DNA of 64,000 nt from a bacterium (lineage in GTDB: Bacteria > Bdellovibrionota_C > UBA2361 > OMII01). The position numbers and the translations under genes were made by a program. The DNA lies in assembly GCA_017853915.1 (NCBI GenBank), contig JAFMIS010000001.1, positions 1-64,000 on the forward strand, given 5' to 3'. Below, one piece after another: positions 49,294 through 58,507 of the stretch (the stretch's first letter is position 1; every line of letters begins with the position of its first letter). Under the pieces are notes generated by a model. That model ran no database searches, was not told the DNA's origin, and was given only the letters and a program-made list of their open reading frames with translations.

Positions 49294-49489
49294 ATTTGAA
49301 AGCTATCCTCAAGTTGCTCACTGGTTTTCCTCCAGCAGCCAACAGGTTATCCACAGGATTTGTGTTGTGCTGTGGAAAACTACCCTAACAAGCTGGAAGT
49401 AGAGCATAAAAATATCCACACTTTAACCTGGTTAAAATCTTTTCCACAGGCAGGTGTGGATAGCGTGGATAATTCCACAGGCATAAAAA
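49294..49489. other. Spacer between atpE and trxB
   Basis: A gene-free stretch between two convergent terminators, rich in DnaA-box-like nonamers (49347-49472). No coding sign is visible. Confidence 0.7.
49347..49472. promoter_or_regulatory. DnaA-box cluster 2
   Basis: A perfect TTATCCACA lies at 49347-49355. One-mismatch copies lie at 49412-49420 and 49440-49448 on the plus strand and at 49371-49379, 49455-49463 and 49464-49472 on the minus strand: six sites in 126 bp, as dense as cluster 1. Confidence 0.72.
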
Positions 49490-49509
49490 AAGCGCCCGAG
49501 TGGGCGCTT
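49490..49509 (-). terminator. Intrinsic terminator of trxB
   Basis: A stem AAGCGCCC/GGGCGCTT with a 4-base loop, followed on the minus strand by a run of T. It lies 29 bp beyond the trxB stop. Confidence 0.9.
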
Positions 49510-49538
49510 ACAACTACTGAGTGATTGGTTCATCGCTT

Positions 49539-50492
49539 TTACTGATGGTGGGACTCGAGCCACCGCTCAGCTTCGATAGCGGCCATACACCCTGAGCCCG
49601 CGGCTGTGATGGCTTGACGAAAGACGTGATCCTGAACATCTCCGCACACGAATACGCCTGGCACTCGAGTGGAGGCAGAGTTTGGTTCATGAAGAAGATA
49701 CCCGTTTGAATCCATACCGAGCTGTTCAACAAATAGCTGCGAGTTGGGCGTATGCCCAATCGCCACAAAGAGCGCATCGGTCGCAAGTGTTGAGGTCTCT
49801 TTTGTTTGAGTATCCTCGAGTACAAGACCGGTTACGCCATCCTTCTTGGAGCCCTCGACCGATACAACGTGCTTGTTCCACACCATCTCAATCTTTGGAT
49901 TGGAGAGCACCCGATCCTGCATGATCTTTGACGCGCGCAGGTTCTCTCGGCGGTGTATCAAGTAGAGCTTGCTCGCGAAGCGGGTTAAAAAAGAAGCCTC
50001 CTCACACGCGGAATCGCCACCACCAACCACGGCAATTACCTTGTTGCGGAAAAACGCCCCGTCACACGTGGCACACGTTGAAACACCAAAACCCAATAAT
50101 TCACGCTCATTTTTGGCCCCTATGTACTTGGGCGCGGCGCCAGTGGCGATGATCAGCGAGTCGCAACTGTAAGAACCTGACTGGCCCTGCAAGGTAAAAG
50201 GTCTACGAGAGAGATCGGCTTTCATCACCGTATCCACAACAACGGTCGTGCCGAATCGAGATGCTTGTTTCTCCATGAGTTGCATGAGCTCAGGTCCCAT
50301 AACGCCCTCGGGAAAGCCCGGAAAATTCTCAACATCCGTTGTGGTTGTAAGCTGTCCACCAGCCAATGGCCCATGCAACAGAAGTGGCGAGAGATTAGCG
50401 CGCGCGGTGTAGATAGCCGCGGTAAGCCCGGCGGGGCCAGAGCCTAAAATGATAACTTTGTGATGAGTCACGGGTGCAGTAGGATTGGTCAT
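49539..50492 (-). CDS. trxB: Thioredoxin reductase
   Basis: About 317 residues. The FAD-binding motif GSGPAGLTAAIYTAR is near the N terminus, the redox-active CATC lies within VSTCATCDGAFF, and the NADPH site is VVGGGDSACEEASFL. The enzyme reduces thioredoxin with NADPH. The ATG at 50492 is preceded by AAGG at about 5 bp; a TTG five codons earlier is rejected. It is divergent from the biotin carboxylase gene with only 35 bp between starts. Confidence 0.95.
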   Translation of the reverse strand: MTNPTAPVTHHKVIILGSGPAGLTAAIYTARANLSPLLLHGPLAGGQLTTTTDVENFPGFPEGVMGPELMQLMEKQASRFGTTVVVDTVMKADLSRRPFTLQGQSGSYSCDSLIIATGAAPKYIGAKNERELLGFGVSTCATCDGAFFRNKVIAVVGGGDSACEEASFLTRFASKLYLIHRRENLRASKIMQDRVLSNPKIEMVWNKHVVSVEGSKKDGVTGLVLEDTQTKETSTLATDALFVAIGHTPNSQLFVEQLGMDSNGYLLHEPNSASTRVPGVFVCGDVQDHVFRQAITAAGSGCMAAIEAERWLESHHQ

Positions 50493-50527
50493 ACACGCCT
50501 TACGCAAAAAAGGGTTCGGTAGCCGCA

Positions 50528-52117
50528 GTGTATTCTAGGATTAAAAAGTTACTGATTGCAAATAGAGGTGAGATCGCCCGTCGAATTATTCGAGCCTGCG
50601 AGAGTCTGGGAATTGAGACGGTACTCGTGGCCTCGGATCCAGACCAAAAGTCACTGGCCGCTCAGGAAGCTGGAGGGGTCGTCGCGCTTGCTGGCTCAAC
50701 GGCTCGTGAAACCTATCTTAACAAGGAGGCGATAATCGCCGCCGCCCGATCTACGGGTTGCGACGCGATACACCCTGGATATGGCTTTCTTTCGGAGGAT
50801 GGCGATTTCGCCCAAGCCGTTATCGACGCCGGATTGATATTTGTTGGTCCATCGCCCCAAAGCATTCGGGCGCTTGGTGTTAAAACCACAGCTCGCGAGA
50901 CGGTAACCCGGGCGGGGGTCCCTGTGACGCCGGGCAGCTTTTCAGCTGGATCTGATGAGGACCTAGAGCGGGCAGCTCATGGGATTGGGCTTCCGGTCAT
51001 AATAAAGGCGGCCGCTGGCGGGGGTGGGCGTGGAATGCGGATCGTTCGGGCGATCGAGGAGATGCGCGAGTCCCTTGCGCAAGCCAGGTCGGAAGCGCTC
51101 AAGAATTTCGGCAGTCCGGATGTTTTCATCGAGAAATATATCGAGGAGCCGAGGCACGTTGAGGTGCAGATTTTCGGAGATACTCACGGAAAGGTTATTC
51201 ATTTCGGGACCCGAGACTGCTCAAGTCAACGACGTCACCAAAAGCTTCTGGAGGAGGCACCGGCGCCCTTTCTTGATCCTGACATCCGCGAGAAGATCCA
51301 CCATGCGGCGGTTGCTGCAGCGAAAAGCGTTGGCTACTACAACGCAGGCACTGCGGAGTTCCTCGTGAAGGGGCGTGATTTTTACTTCCTTGAGATAAAC
51401 ACGAGGATTCAAGTGGAGCACCCAATTACCGAGGCTATTACCGGGATCGATCTCGTCGCGCTTCAAATAAAAGTCGCGATGGGAGAGCCTCTTCCATGTG
51501 AGCAGAGCGAGGTACGTTTTCAGGGTCATGCGATCGAGCTCCGAATTAACGCCGAAGATAGCATGGAGGGATTTCGACCCGCGACGGGAACGATTGCCTC
51601 ATGGACACGAGCAAGCATAGTCGGCATTCGAGAGGATAGCGGTTACCAAGAGGGAGACACGATACCGCCTTTTTACGATTCACTCCTTAGTAAGGTGATA
51701 GTGCGCGGTGAAACGAGGGCTCACGCGCTCTCAGAGGCCTTTCAGTTTTTACGAGGATACGCCATTGAGGGCGTACCTACGACGATTCCATTTCATGCCT
51801 GGATCCTCTCCAATCCGCAGTTCCAAGAGAACGGCATCGATATCGGGTATGTTGAAAGAACGTTTACCGCGGAGGGGGCGCGCGAGGCGCTAGCACTCCT
51901 TGCGCGAGATCCGGCCCATCGAGAGCCGGGACCAGATGGCTCTCCATACCAGGAGATCGTGACGGGGAGCGCGCTTCCAGCCGGCGCTGTATCACTTACT
52001 GTGGTGCATGAGCAGGGGGGCACATTTCTCGCGGTCCCAGTTGATGCTCACGGACAAACCTTGCCTAAAGAGCATTGGCGACGCGCGCTCACTCGAGCCG
52101 CGCTTGTGGGCTCATGA
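50528..52117 (+). CDS. Biotin carboxylase-like protein (AccC family)
   Basis: The GTG-started 529-residue product has the biotin-carboxylase N-domain (KKLLIANRGEIARRI), the ATP-grasp loop AAAGGGGRGMRIV and the motif RDCSSQRRHQKLLEEAP. It charges biotin with carbon dioxide using ATP. The core ends near residue 450; the remaining 80 residues show no biotin-acceptor motif (AMKM). No biotin carboxyl carrier or carboxyltransferase gene is nearby, so the pathway (acetyl-, propionyl-CoA or other) is open. Confidence 0.9.
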   Translation: MYSRIKKLLIANRGEIARRIIRACESLGIETVLVASDPDQKSLAAQEAGGVVALAGSTARETYLNKEAIIAAARSTGCDAIHPGYGFLSEDGDFAQAVIDAGLIFVGPSPQSIRALGVKTTARETVTRAGVPVTPGSFSAGSDEDLERAAHGIGLPVIIKAAAGGGGRGMRIVRAIEEMRESLAQARSEALKNFGSPDVFIEKYIEEPRHVEVQIFGDTHGKVIHFGTRDCSSQRRHQKLLEEAPAPFLDPDIREKIHHAAVAAAKSVGYYNAGTAEFLVKGRDFYFLEINTRIQVEHPITEAITGIDLVALQIKVAMGEPLPCEQSEVRFQGHAIELRINAEDSMEGFRPATGTIASWTRASIVGIREDSGYQEGDTIPPFYDSLLSKVIVRGETRAHALSEAFQFLRGYAIEGVPTTIPFHAWILSNPQFQENGIDIGYVERTFTAEGAREALALLARDPAHREPGPDGSPYQEIVTGSALPAGAVSLTVVHEQGGTFLAVPVDAHGQTLPKEHWRRALTRAALVGS

Positions 52118-52154
52118 TCGTTCGCTCGCGCGACTACCGCACTCGACGAAAGCG

Positions 52155-52877
52155 CTACACGAGACGAAGATCTTTCAACGCCTGATCAGATAGCTCATGG
52201 AGATAGGGACTCTCAAGAGTCATTGACTGACCCGTGGTCGGATGCTGAAACCTAATCGTACACGCGTGGAGGAAAAATTCACGTTGGGCGACACACAAGC
52301 CGCTTAGCGAGGAGCGTGCTCCGTAGAGAGCGTCACCTACCAACGGATGCCCCACATATGCCGCGTGGGCGCGAATCTGATGTCGTCGCGCCGGAGAGGC
52401 AACAGCCTCCACAAGGGAGCAGTTGATCACTGGATTGAAGGAGAGGGGCGAAAACACGGTAGTGCCTGGGAGGGCCCGAGCGCTCTTTGGGGGTTCATTT
52501 TCGTATACGCGCACCTTCGCTGCTCCACGGTGAGGCGATCCGATAAACGAAGACAAGGTGCGACGGGTCGTAAAATCTCCTTCAACGAGCGCGACATAGG
52601 TCTTCTGAATCGAACCGGCCAGCAGCTCCTCAAACAGTTTCTGCCACACATCGCGAGACTTCGCGCCCAGTACGATGCCGCTTGTTTCGCGATCAAGTCG
52701 CTGAATAAGTCCAGCATCGCCAGAAGCCGGGGATGCCTGAGCGAGGTCTGGATAGTGCGTAAGGAGCAGATCCGCCAGCGACGCGCCCCCACCGCTACGG
52801 AGCTGTACCGTATGGAGACCGGCCGGCTTGTAGGCAGCAAAAACGCAATCATCGTTGTAGAGCAGGGTGAGAGACAT
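52155..52877 (-). CDS. RluA-family pseudouridine synthase
   Basis: The catalytic aspartate lies in QRLDRETSGIVL, followed by the family segments TYVALVEG, RRHQIRAHAAYVGHPLVGD and LHACTIRF. At 240 residues it lacks the S4 domain found in RluD and RluC, so it resembles the short members (RluA, TruC types). The rRNA or tRNA target is not known. It begins 11 bp after the M23 gene. Confidence 0.9.
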   Translation of the reverse strand: MSLTLLYNDDCVFAAYKPAGLHTVQLRSGGGASLADLLLTHYPDLAQASPASGDAGLIQRLDRETSGIVLGAKSRDVWQKLFEELLAGSIQKTYVALVEGDFTTRRTLSSFIGSPHRGAAKVRVYENEPPKSARALPGTTVFSPLSFNPVINCSLVEAVASPARRHQIRAHAAYVGHPLVGDALYGARSSLSGLCVAQREFFLHACTIRFQHPTTGQSMTLESPYLHELSDQALKDLRLV

Positions 52878-52888
52878 CGTGTGTAGAA

Positions 52889-53599
52889 TTACAGCGCGAG
52901 CTCAGCGCTGCGCAATATGAGATTCGGATCTGGGCAGAGAGCGAGGAAATACTCCCTCTGCGACTCAGCGGCAACACCAGGATAGTCTCCACGTTTATCG
53001 AGCATATCGATAATAATCTGGAAGTGAAGGTGAGGCGGCCAATCCCCATTGATGGGGGGAGCGCCAAACCGTCCAAGCTCCTCTCCGCGCTGAATCGTCA
53101 TCCCAGGAGCCTTGTTGTGCAGAGATTCTCTCGAGAGATGACCGTAAAGAGTATGGAACGACTGATCTGACACGGTATGGGTAAGGATAATCGTTGGTCC
53201 GTAATCACCAAATAGCGCGTTGTCCTGGAGGCTGTGAATCGTTGCATCATAGGGCGCAAATACCGGCGTCTCAGCGGGGGCCCAGATATCCACCCCCAGG
53301 TGGATAGATCGAATCTCCTCGCCCTGTGAGAACTGCTCGCCGCGCGCATACCAACCACGTTTTTCATTGTAGCCGCCGATCCCAACTGGAGCACCGGACT
53401 CGGTCAGCAGCGTGTTCAGAAGAGCTGTTACTTCTCGATTGTTGGTGCAGTCGGTCTGTGCCACCAGTGGATTATTGAGAGAGAGATCGATCCGCGCTGT
53501 GTGAGGTCGACAAAGCGGGATCGCTACCACCGGGTGGGGGGAGGATGAACGAATTGCGGCCACGATCTGTTCGTGTCGCTCAGCGAGTTTCGATGTCAT
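52889..53599 (-). CDS. Cytoplasmic-type M23 peptidase domain protein
   Basis: The 236-residue product has an M23 domain with IRSIHLGVDIWAPAETPVFA, TLYGHLS and WPPHLHFQII holding the zinc ligands, but no signal peptide or membrane helix. The segments GPTIILTH, HFQIIIDM, DYPGVAAES and CPDPNLIL closely recall the M23-like module found inside large fusion proteins with a kinase-like domain and a class III aminotransferase. Here it is free-standing. It is coupled (ATGA) to a GNAT gene and is probably not a wall enzyme. Confidence 0.85.
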   Translation of the reverse strand: MTSKLAERHEQIVAAIRSSSPHPVVAIPLCRPHTARIDLSLNNPLVAQTDCTNNREVTALLNTLLTESGAPVGIGGYNEKRGWYARGEQFSQGEEIRSIHLGVDIWAPAETPVFAPYDATIHSLQDNALFGDYGPTIILTHTVSDQSFHTLYGHLSRESLHNKAPGMTIQRGEELGRFGAPPINGDWPPHLHFQIIIDMLDKRGDYPGVAAESQREYFLALCPDPNLILRSAELAL

Positions 53600-54387
53600 A
53601 AGTCGATCTCAAGAAACGTCGTAGCCTCATGGCGACTAAAGCCCTGTCTTTGCCAGAATCGCTCGGCGGCGCTATTTCCAGCGGTTGTCATAAGGTGCAC
53701 GAAGCGCGCTCCGGCAGCGTGCAAAGCGGCCAGGGAGACATCGCTAAGAACCTGGCCTAATCCGTGATTTCGATGTTCGGGGGCAACCCACGTGTGAGAT
53801 ATAGTACCGTAAGACCCACAGCAGCCTCCGATTGAAACCCCTACGATAGAACCGCCATGCTCAACAACTTTGAAGAACCGATGTGGTTGCCCGATCTGAC
53901 TTCGAATGAGCGGAAATTCCCAAGGCTTGAACGCGAGCTCCTCAACGTGAGTGAGATCGAGGCCGATTCGAATCAGATCCTCCTCGGTCCCGTTCCGCAC
54001 GTTGTAGTGGTGGGAGAGTTGAGAGTGAGCCGAGGGCGGAGTAAGAAGAACACATTGATATAGGTGCTCGCCTGGGCACTCCTTGAAGCCGGCTTTAAGC
54101 GCAACATCTTTTAGATAACTCGAGTGATCAACGATGATATGCGCGCGTCGGACGCCTAAATTTCGCAATGCCTCAATCGACCGGTGAAGAAGTCGTGGCA
54201 CATCCTGCGGATCCCGGGCTTGAATCTCTGAGATGAGGCCCCGAACGCCCAGAGAGCCAGCGGATGCTGTTGCTTGGAATGCCAGCGACGATGTCTGAAG
54301 AGGAGTCGACTCGGCGGCAGGCCTCAGAGGTGCTGACGCCGCGCGATCGCTAGTAACAGAAGAAGATGAAAGGCTTGTTGTATTCAT
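53596..54387 (-). CDS. GNAT-family N-acetyltransferase
   Basis: The C-terminal 130 residues form a GNAT domain; the acetyl-CoA site is WVAPEHRNHGLGQVL, and the closing part reads NSAAERFWQRQGF. The first 45 residues are Ser/Ala-rich and the middle may be a degenerate second GNAT-like fold (HSSYLKDVALKAGFKE). The substrate is unknown. Its stop overlaps the start of the M23-domain gene, suggesting a shared small-molecule or protein-modifying role. Confidence 0.85.
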   Translation of the reverse strand: MNTTSLSSSSVTSDRAASAPLRPAAESTPLQTSSLAFQATASAGSLGVRGLISEIQARDPQDVPRLLHRSIEALRNLGVRRAHIIVDHSSYLKDVALKAGFKECPGEHLYQCVLLTPPSAHSQLSHHYNVRNGTEEDLIRIGLDLTHVEELAFKPWEFPLIRSQIGQPHRFFKVVEHGGSIVGVSIGGCCGSYGTISHTWVAPEHRNHGLGQVLSDVSLAALHAAGARFVHLMTTAGNSAAERFWQRQGFSRHEATTFLEIDL

Positions 54388-54684
54388 GAGTGTGGTAGAA
54401 TTGAGAGCTACCAGAGGACAGGTTTTTTAGCTGCCAAAGGAATGCTTGGACGAGGGACGCCGCTCGGCGTTTGACGAGAGCGGTCACAGGTGATGAAAAC
54501 CCGAGCCACAACGGACATCTTTCCAATCCGCACAGGAGCAGAGAAAACGCTGAGGGTTCTCTGGAATTCGGTTGATACATCGTGAGCGCTCATGCCTGTG
54601 CAATGTCTCACTTTTCGCTGGCCTATGGTATGCTGAAGCGAAGCTTTTTCACTTTCACTACATTGTGTAATATTTATAACATTT
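54388..54684. other. Divergent spacer between GNAT gene and mutY
   Basis: About 297 bp with open minus-strand frames that overlap real genes and lack ribosome sites. A TATAAC hexamer lies only about 5 bp before the mutY ATG, so mutY might be leaderless; otherwise nothing clear is seen. Confidence 0.4.
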
Positions 54685-55563
54685 ATGAGACGGATGGCGG
54701 TGTTTGAGGACTTTCTGAGCGCTCTTGAGGATCTAGAGAGCGACACACCGGCGGCCCGTAAAGCATTTCGCCGGCTTATGCTTCGCTACTATGACCTTCA
54801 TGGCCGTGTCTTTCCATGGCGAGAGACTCGCGATCCTTACCGGATCCTGGTGAGCGAGATCATGCTCCAGCAAACGCAGACACAGCGAGTGGCAGCAAAG
54901 TATCCGGAGTTTATTAAGAGATTTTCCTCGATTCGCGCCCTGGCGCGGGCCTCGCAGAGCGAGGTGCTGAGGGCGTGGGAGGGTTTGGGCTACTATCGGC
55001 GGGCGCGGAACTTACACCGCGCTGCCATCGCTATATGTGAATACTACAAGGGGCGAGTGCCTCGCCAACTGCGTGAACTAGGATCTCTTCCCGGCGTTGG
55101 TGATTACACTGCAGCGGCTGTATCGGTATTCGCTTTTGACACGCCGGTGGCGATGATCGAGACGAATATCCGCTCAGTGTACCTGCATGTTTTTTTTCGG
55201 GGCAAACGAAGGGTTTCTGATAGAGACATTCGTGTGCTTGTCGAAGAGACGCTCGATCGAGGTAGGTGTCGAGAGTGGTTCTACGCGCTCATGGATTTCG
55301 GAGTTGAATTGAAAAAAGTTCGACCCGGAATTAATGCTCGCAGTAGACATCACACCAAACAATCTACCTTTGAGGGATCAGATCGACAGATAGCAGCGCG
55401 GATCTTGCGACAAGCTCTGCAGTCTACAAAGGGTATGAGGCTCGTAGAGCTGCGACGAGAATTCAACATATCCGAGAAAAGGCTCGTTCGGGTAGTAAAG
55501 CGGCTTATCGCGGATGGCCTGATTGAACCCTCGCCGGGGAATAAAATTAGAGCAGTGGCGTAG
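54685..55563 (+). CDS. MutY-like adenine glycosylase without iron-sulfur cluster
   Basis: The 292-residue HhH-GPD protein has the catalytic glutamate at Glu58 in ILVSEIMLQQTQ and the helix-hairpin-helix LGSLPGVGDYTAA. In E. coli MutY the next catalytic residue is Asp138 (LDGNV); here the aligned residue is Glu159 (IETNI). The four cysteines of the 4Fe-4S loop are missing; the sequence there is HHTKQSTFEGSDRQIA. A winged-helix-like C terminus follows. I recall similar proteins from candidate-phyla bacteria. It probably removes A opposite 8-oxoG, but the function is not certain. Confidence 0.85.
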   Translation: MRRMAVFEDFLSALEDLESDTPAARKAFRRLMLRYYDLHGRVFPWRETRDPYRILVSEIMLQQTQTQRVAAKYPEFIKRFSSIRALARASQSEVLRAWEGLGYYRRARNLHRAAIAICEYYKGRVPRQLRELGSLPGVGDYTAAAVSVFAFDTPVAMIETNIRSVYLHVFFRGKRRVSDRDIRVLVEETLDRGRCREWFYALMDFGVELKKVRPGINARSRHHTKQSTFEGSDRQIAARILRQALQSTKGMRLVELRREFNISEKRLVRVVKRLIADGLIEPSPGNKIRAVA

Positions 55564-55612
55564 GCGTGTGAATGTACCACGCGGTAGCCGAGAAGCTCAC
55601 GAAACAATGAGG

Positions 55613-56335
55613 TTAGCCAATTGCTGAAAGGTCAGATGCAGTGGCAGCAGCGCCGAGAGAAGAGCGCCACTCTTTGTGGCGAGATATGATTTTGTGAGCA
55701 TATTGAATCGACTGAGAAGGGACACGTTTCTTCTCGCGCAACGCGTTCGATAGGTTCGTCGGACCCCAATTGTACGCCACTAACGCGCGCTCGCGGTTTC
55801 CACTAAATCGTTCATTCAGGTACTTGAGGTAGGCGATGCCGAGACGGACGTTGGTGGCGGGATCGTGAAGATTGAGCGCCGCGCCGAAGTGGGTGTCGGT
55901 AATAGTACGGGAGATGTAGAGCCCCGTCTCGGGTGTCAACTGCATGAGTCCGCGGGCGCCACGGTGTGAAATAGCCCCGTGTCGGAATGTGCTCTCGGCT
56001 CGAATGACGGCGGTGATAAAGAGAGAATCAACATTAGCTCGGTGGCTCTCTTCAACGATGAGCGTCGCGAGAGAGTCGCTATCGGGATGCGACGGAAGCG
56101 CTTCGCGAATGATTTTTGAGACTAAAACGATCTCAGGTGAAAGATCTAATCTCTGTCTCAGCGCGCGCGCCTCCTGGAGCTCAAGAGCAACCTCGCGCTC
56201 CTCAGAGTTTACATAAGAGTGGGTGTGATGAGAGAACACACACAACATCGAGAGATACACCGATGCCGCGGTTGATAGGATGCAGGCTATGTTTGGATTG
56301 CGCCCGCGGATGACTTGGTAAACAGCTCGTTTCAT
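55613..56335 (-). CDS. Soluble lytic transglycosylase-like protein
   Basis: About 240 residues with an N-terminal hydrophobic anchor (ACILSTAASVYLSMLCVF) and an SLT domain. The catalytic glutamate is in VIRAESTF, followed by GARGLMQLTPETG and ALVAYNWGPTN. It cuts glycan strands to anhydro ends in the periplasm. The ATG at 56335 has GGAAG at 6 bp; a more distant in-frame ATG at 56371 is less likely. Confidence 0.92.
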   Translation of the reverse strand: MKRAVYQVIRGRNPNIACILSTAASVYLSMLCVFSHHTHSYVNSEEREVALELQEARALRQRLDLSPEIVLVSKIIREALPSHPDSDSLATLIVEESHRANVDSLFITAVIRAESTFRHGAISHRGARGLMQLTPETGLYISRTITDTHFGAALNLHDPATNVRLGIAYLKYLNERFSGNRERALVAYNWGPTNLSNALREKKRVPSQSIQYAHKIISRHKEWRSSLGAAATASDLSAIG

Positions 56336-56543
56336 ATCGACTTCCAGAAAAAGGCCTCCTTGGCAAAACACCTTTTGGTGGCCCGGAGGTTGTTTTCCTA
56401 CCTAATCGATGCGGGGTAGGTAGGAGTTGATTCCAGTGGTAAAAGATAAGAGGGCCAGGGGGTTATGACGGGGGTCTCGGTTTTCTTGAGAAAGCCCAAA
56501 ATTGCCCGTAGAATGCGGCACTTGGCTTAGTTGTACCAGATTT

Positions 56544-58457
56544 ATGACTTCAACCGTTTTAAAGCAAACAGTGGTTATCGGCGGTGGGCACGCAGGCATT
56601 GAGGCCGCATACGCCTCGGCTCGTCTTGGTATTCCAACAGTGCTCGTCTCGCTGCGCAGAGACGGTATAGGTCAGATGTCCTGTAATCCCGCGATCGGTG
56701 GAGTGGGGAAAGGGCATCTGGTGAAAGAAGTTGATGCTCTCGGCGGTTTAATGGGGCGAGCAATCGACGCGACGGGAATACAATTTCGCATCTTGAATAC
56801 AAGCAAGGGAGCGGCAGCTCGCGCATCGCGCGCTCAAGCGGACAGAGAGCTCTACAAAAAATGGATCCAGGAGTATCTTGGGCAGGTTGCGAACCTCACT
56901 GTTGTAGAGGGAGAGGCTGCGTCGATCCATACCAGCGCTGGTCGAGTACGTGGTGTAAGCCTCAAAGACGGTTCTTTCATTCCAGCCGCGGCCGTGGTCC
57001 TCACGACCGGCACATTTCTTCGAGGGCTCATGCATTCCGGGGAGCGCCAAACAGAGGGTGGGCGCCTTGGAGACCTGGCATCGAATGATCTAAGCGACTC
57101 CTTGCGGACGCTCGGGTTTCCGTTGGGAAGACTGAAGACAGGAACTCCACCACGACTGCGGCGCTCCTCGATAGATTTTTCGCGACTGCAGGAGCAGCCA
57201 GGGGATCTTCCTCCGCAACCATTTTCGTTCATGACTCCCGGTATTACGAGGCAGCAGATCTCGTGTTGGATGACCGCCACCAATGAGCGCGCTCATGATA
57301 TCATTCGCTCAAACAAGGAGCGTAGCCCGATGTTCAATGGGCAGATCAAGTCGGGAGGTCCACGGTATTGCCCATCGATTGAGGATAAGGTTTTCCGATT
57401 CGCTGATAAGACGAGTCACACCGTGTTTCTTGAGCCGGAGGGCTTCGCTTCCGATATCGTCTACCCCAACGGCATCTCGACCTCTCTTCCCATTGACGTT
57501 CAGGAATCTTTTATTCGAACCATCAAAGGGCTCGAAAACGTCGAATTTCTGGCGCCAGGGTACGCTGTCGAATACGACTTCGTGGATCCTCGGCACCTTG
57601 CTCCGACATATGAAACCAAGGATGTGGGTGGATTGTTCCTCGCGGGGCAGATAAACGGGACGAGTGGCTACGAAGAGGCCGCGGCGCAGGGCATAATCGC
57701 GGGAATCAACGCGGCCCAATCAATTCTCGACAAGGAGCCGCTGCTCATCACTCGAGGACAAGGGTACATCGGCGTTATGACCGACGATTTGACAACGAAT
57801 GGCGTTGATGAGCCCTATCGAATGTTCACCTCACGCGCCGAATATCGGCTCATTTTGAGAGAAGATAACGCGACGCAGCGACTGTGCCCCGTGGCGAGAT
57901 CGCTCGGATTGCTTTCGGCTGAGCAGATACGCGCGTTTGAAGCCAGGCAGGATTCGCACTCGCGCGCCCTCACATGGCTTGCCGCGACGCGGATAAAACC
58001 TACGAGCGAGACAAACGCTTGGCTTGAGGGCAAATCGACCGCGGCGCTGAAAGATAGCGCCACGCTGCAACAACTTCTCAAACGTCCTCAGCTCTCGCTT
58101 GCCGATATTCTCGCACATGTTCCCTACCCCGAGGAGCTAACCGAAGAATTAAAAGCAGCGCTTGAAATAGAGTGCAAGTTCAATGGATACCTCTCTCGCC
58201 AGGATGAGGACGTGAAAAAGCTCAAAAAAATTGAGGGTGAGCGTATACCGGCGGACTTCCCGTACGACGCGATCAAACAACTTCGTACCGAAGCGCGTGA
58301 AAAGCTAAAGAAACATCGACCAGATTCCCTGGGACAAGCGATGCGGATTCCGGGCATGACCCCGAGCGCGGTATCGCTTCTTGCCGTGTACCTTAAGCGA
58401 TTTAAGTCGGGAGAGCTGAACGAAACGGGCGCTCGAGCAGATGGACTGACCGCGTAA
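56544..58457 (+). CDS. mnmG: tRNA uridine-34 carboxymethylaminomethyl-modifying enzyme MnmG (GidA)
   Basis: About 637 residues. The FAD-binding [17 protein letters not shown] opens the protein, and [39 protein letters not shown] and [15 protein letters not shown] are family hallmarks. With MnmE it modifies the wobble uridine of several tRNAs. The ATG at 56544 is used because the family begins there. In many bacteria rsmG and parAB follow; here they do not. Confidence 0.96.
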   Translation: MTSTVLKQTVVIGGGHAGIEAAYASARLGIPTVLVSLRRDGIGQMSCNPAIGGVGKGHLVKEVDALGGLMGRAIDATGIQFRILNTSKGAAARASRAQADRELYKKWIQEYLGQVANLTVVEGEAASIHTSAGRVRGVSLKDGSFIPAAAVVLTTGTFLRGLMHSGERQTEGGRLGDLASNDLSDSLRTLGFPLGRLKTGTPPRLRRSSIDFSRLQEQPGDLPPQPFSFMTPGITRQQISCWMTATNERAHDIIRSNKERSPMFNGQIKSGGPRYCPSIEDKVFRFADKTSHTVFLEPEGFASDIVYPNGISTSLPIDVQESFIRTIKGLENVEFLAPGYAVEYDFVDPRHLAPTYETKDVGGLFLAGQINGTSGYEEAAAQGIIAGINAAQSILDKEPLLITRGQGYIGVMTDDLTTNGVDEPYRMFTSRAEYRLILREDNATQRLCPVARSLGLLSAEQIRAFEARQDSHSRALTWLAATRIKPTSETNAWLEGKSTAALKDSATLQQLLKRPQLSLADILAHVPYPEELTEELKAALEIECKFNGYLSRQDEDVKKLKKIEGERIPADFPYDAIKQLRTEAREKLKKHRPDSLGQAMRIPGMTPSAVSLLAVYLKRFKSGELNETGARADGLTA

Positions 58458-58507
58458 GACGCCTTGATCTATTGCTCGTCAGCGATAAACGTGCCCACAA
58501 TTTCCTC

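Noticed and set aside
54408..54746. A 112-codon minus-strand frame upstream of the GNAT gene
   Set aside because: No ribosome site, no recognisable motif, and it overlaps the start of the mutY-like gene.
55740..56400. The hairpin around 56352-56394 as a regulatory RNA
   Set aside because: Only a 5 bp outer stem and a 4 bp inner stem, without a clear T run; too weak to claim.
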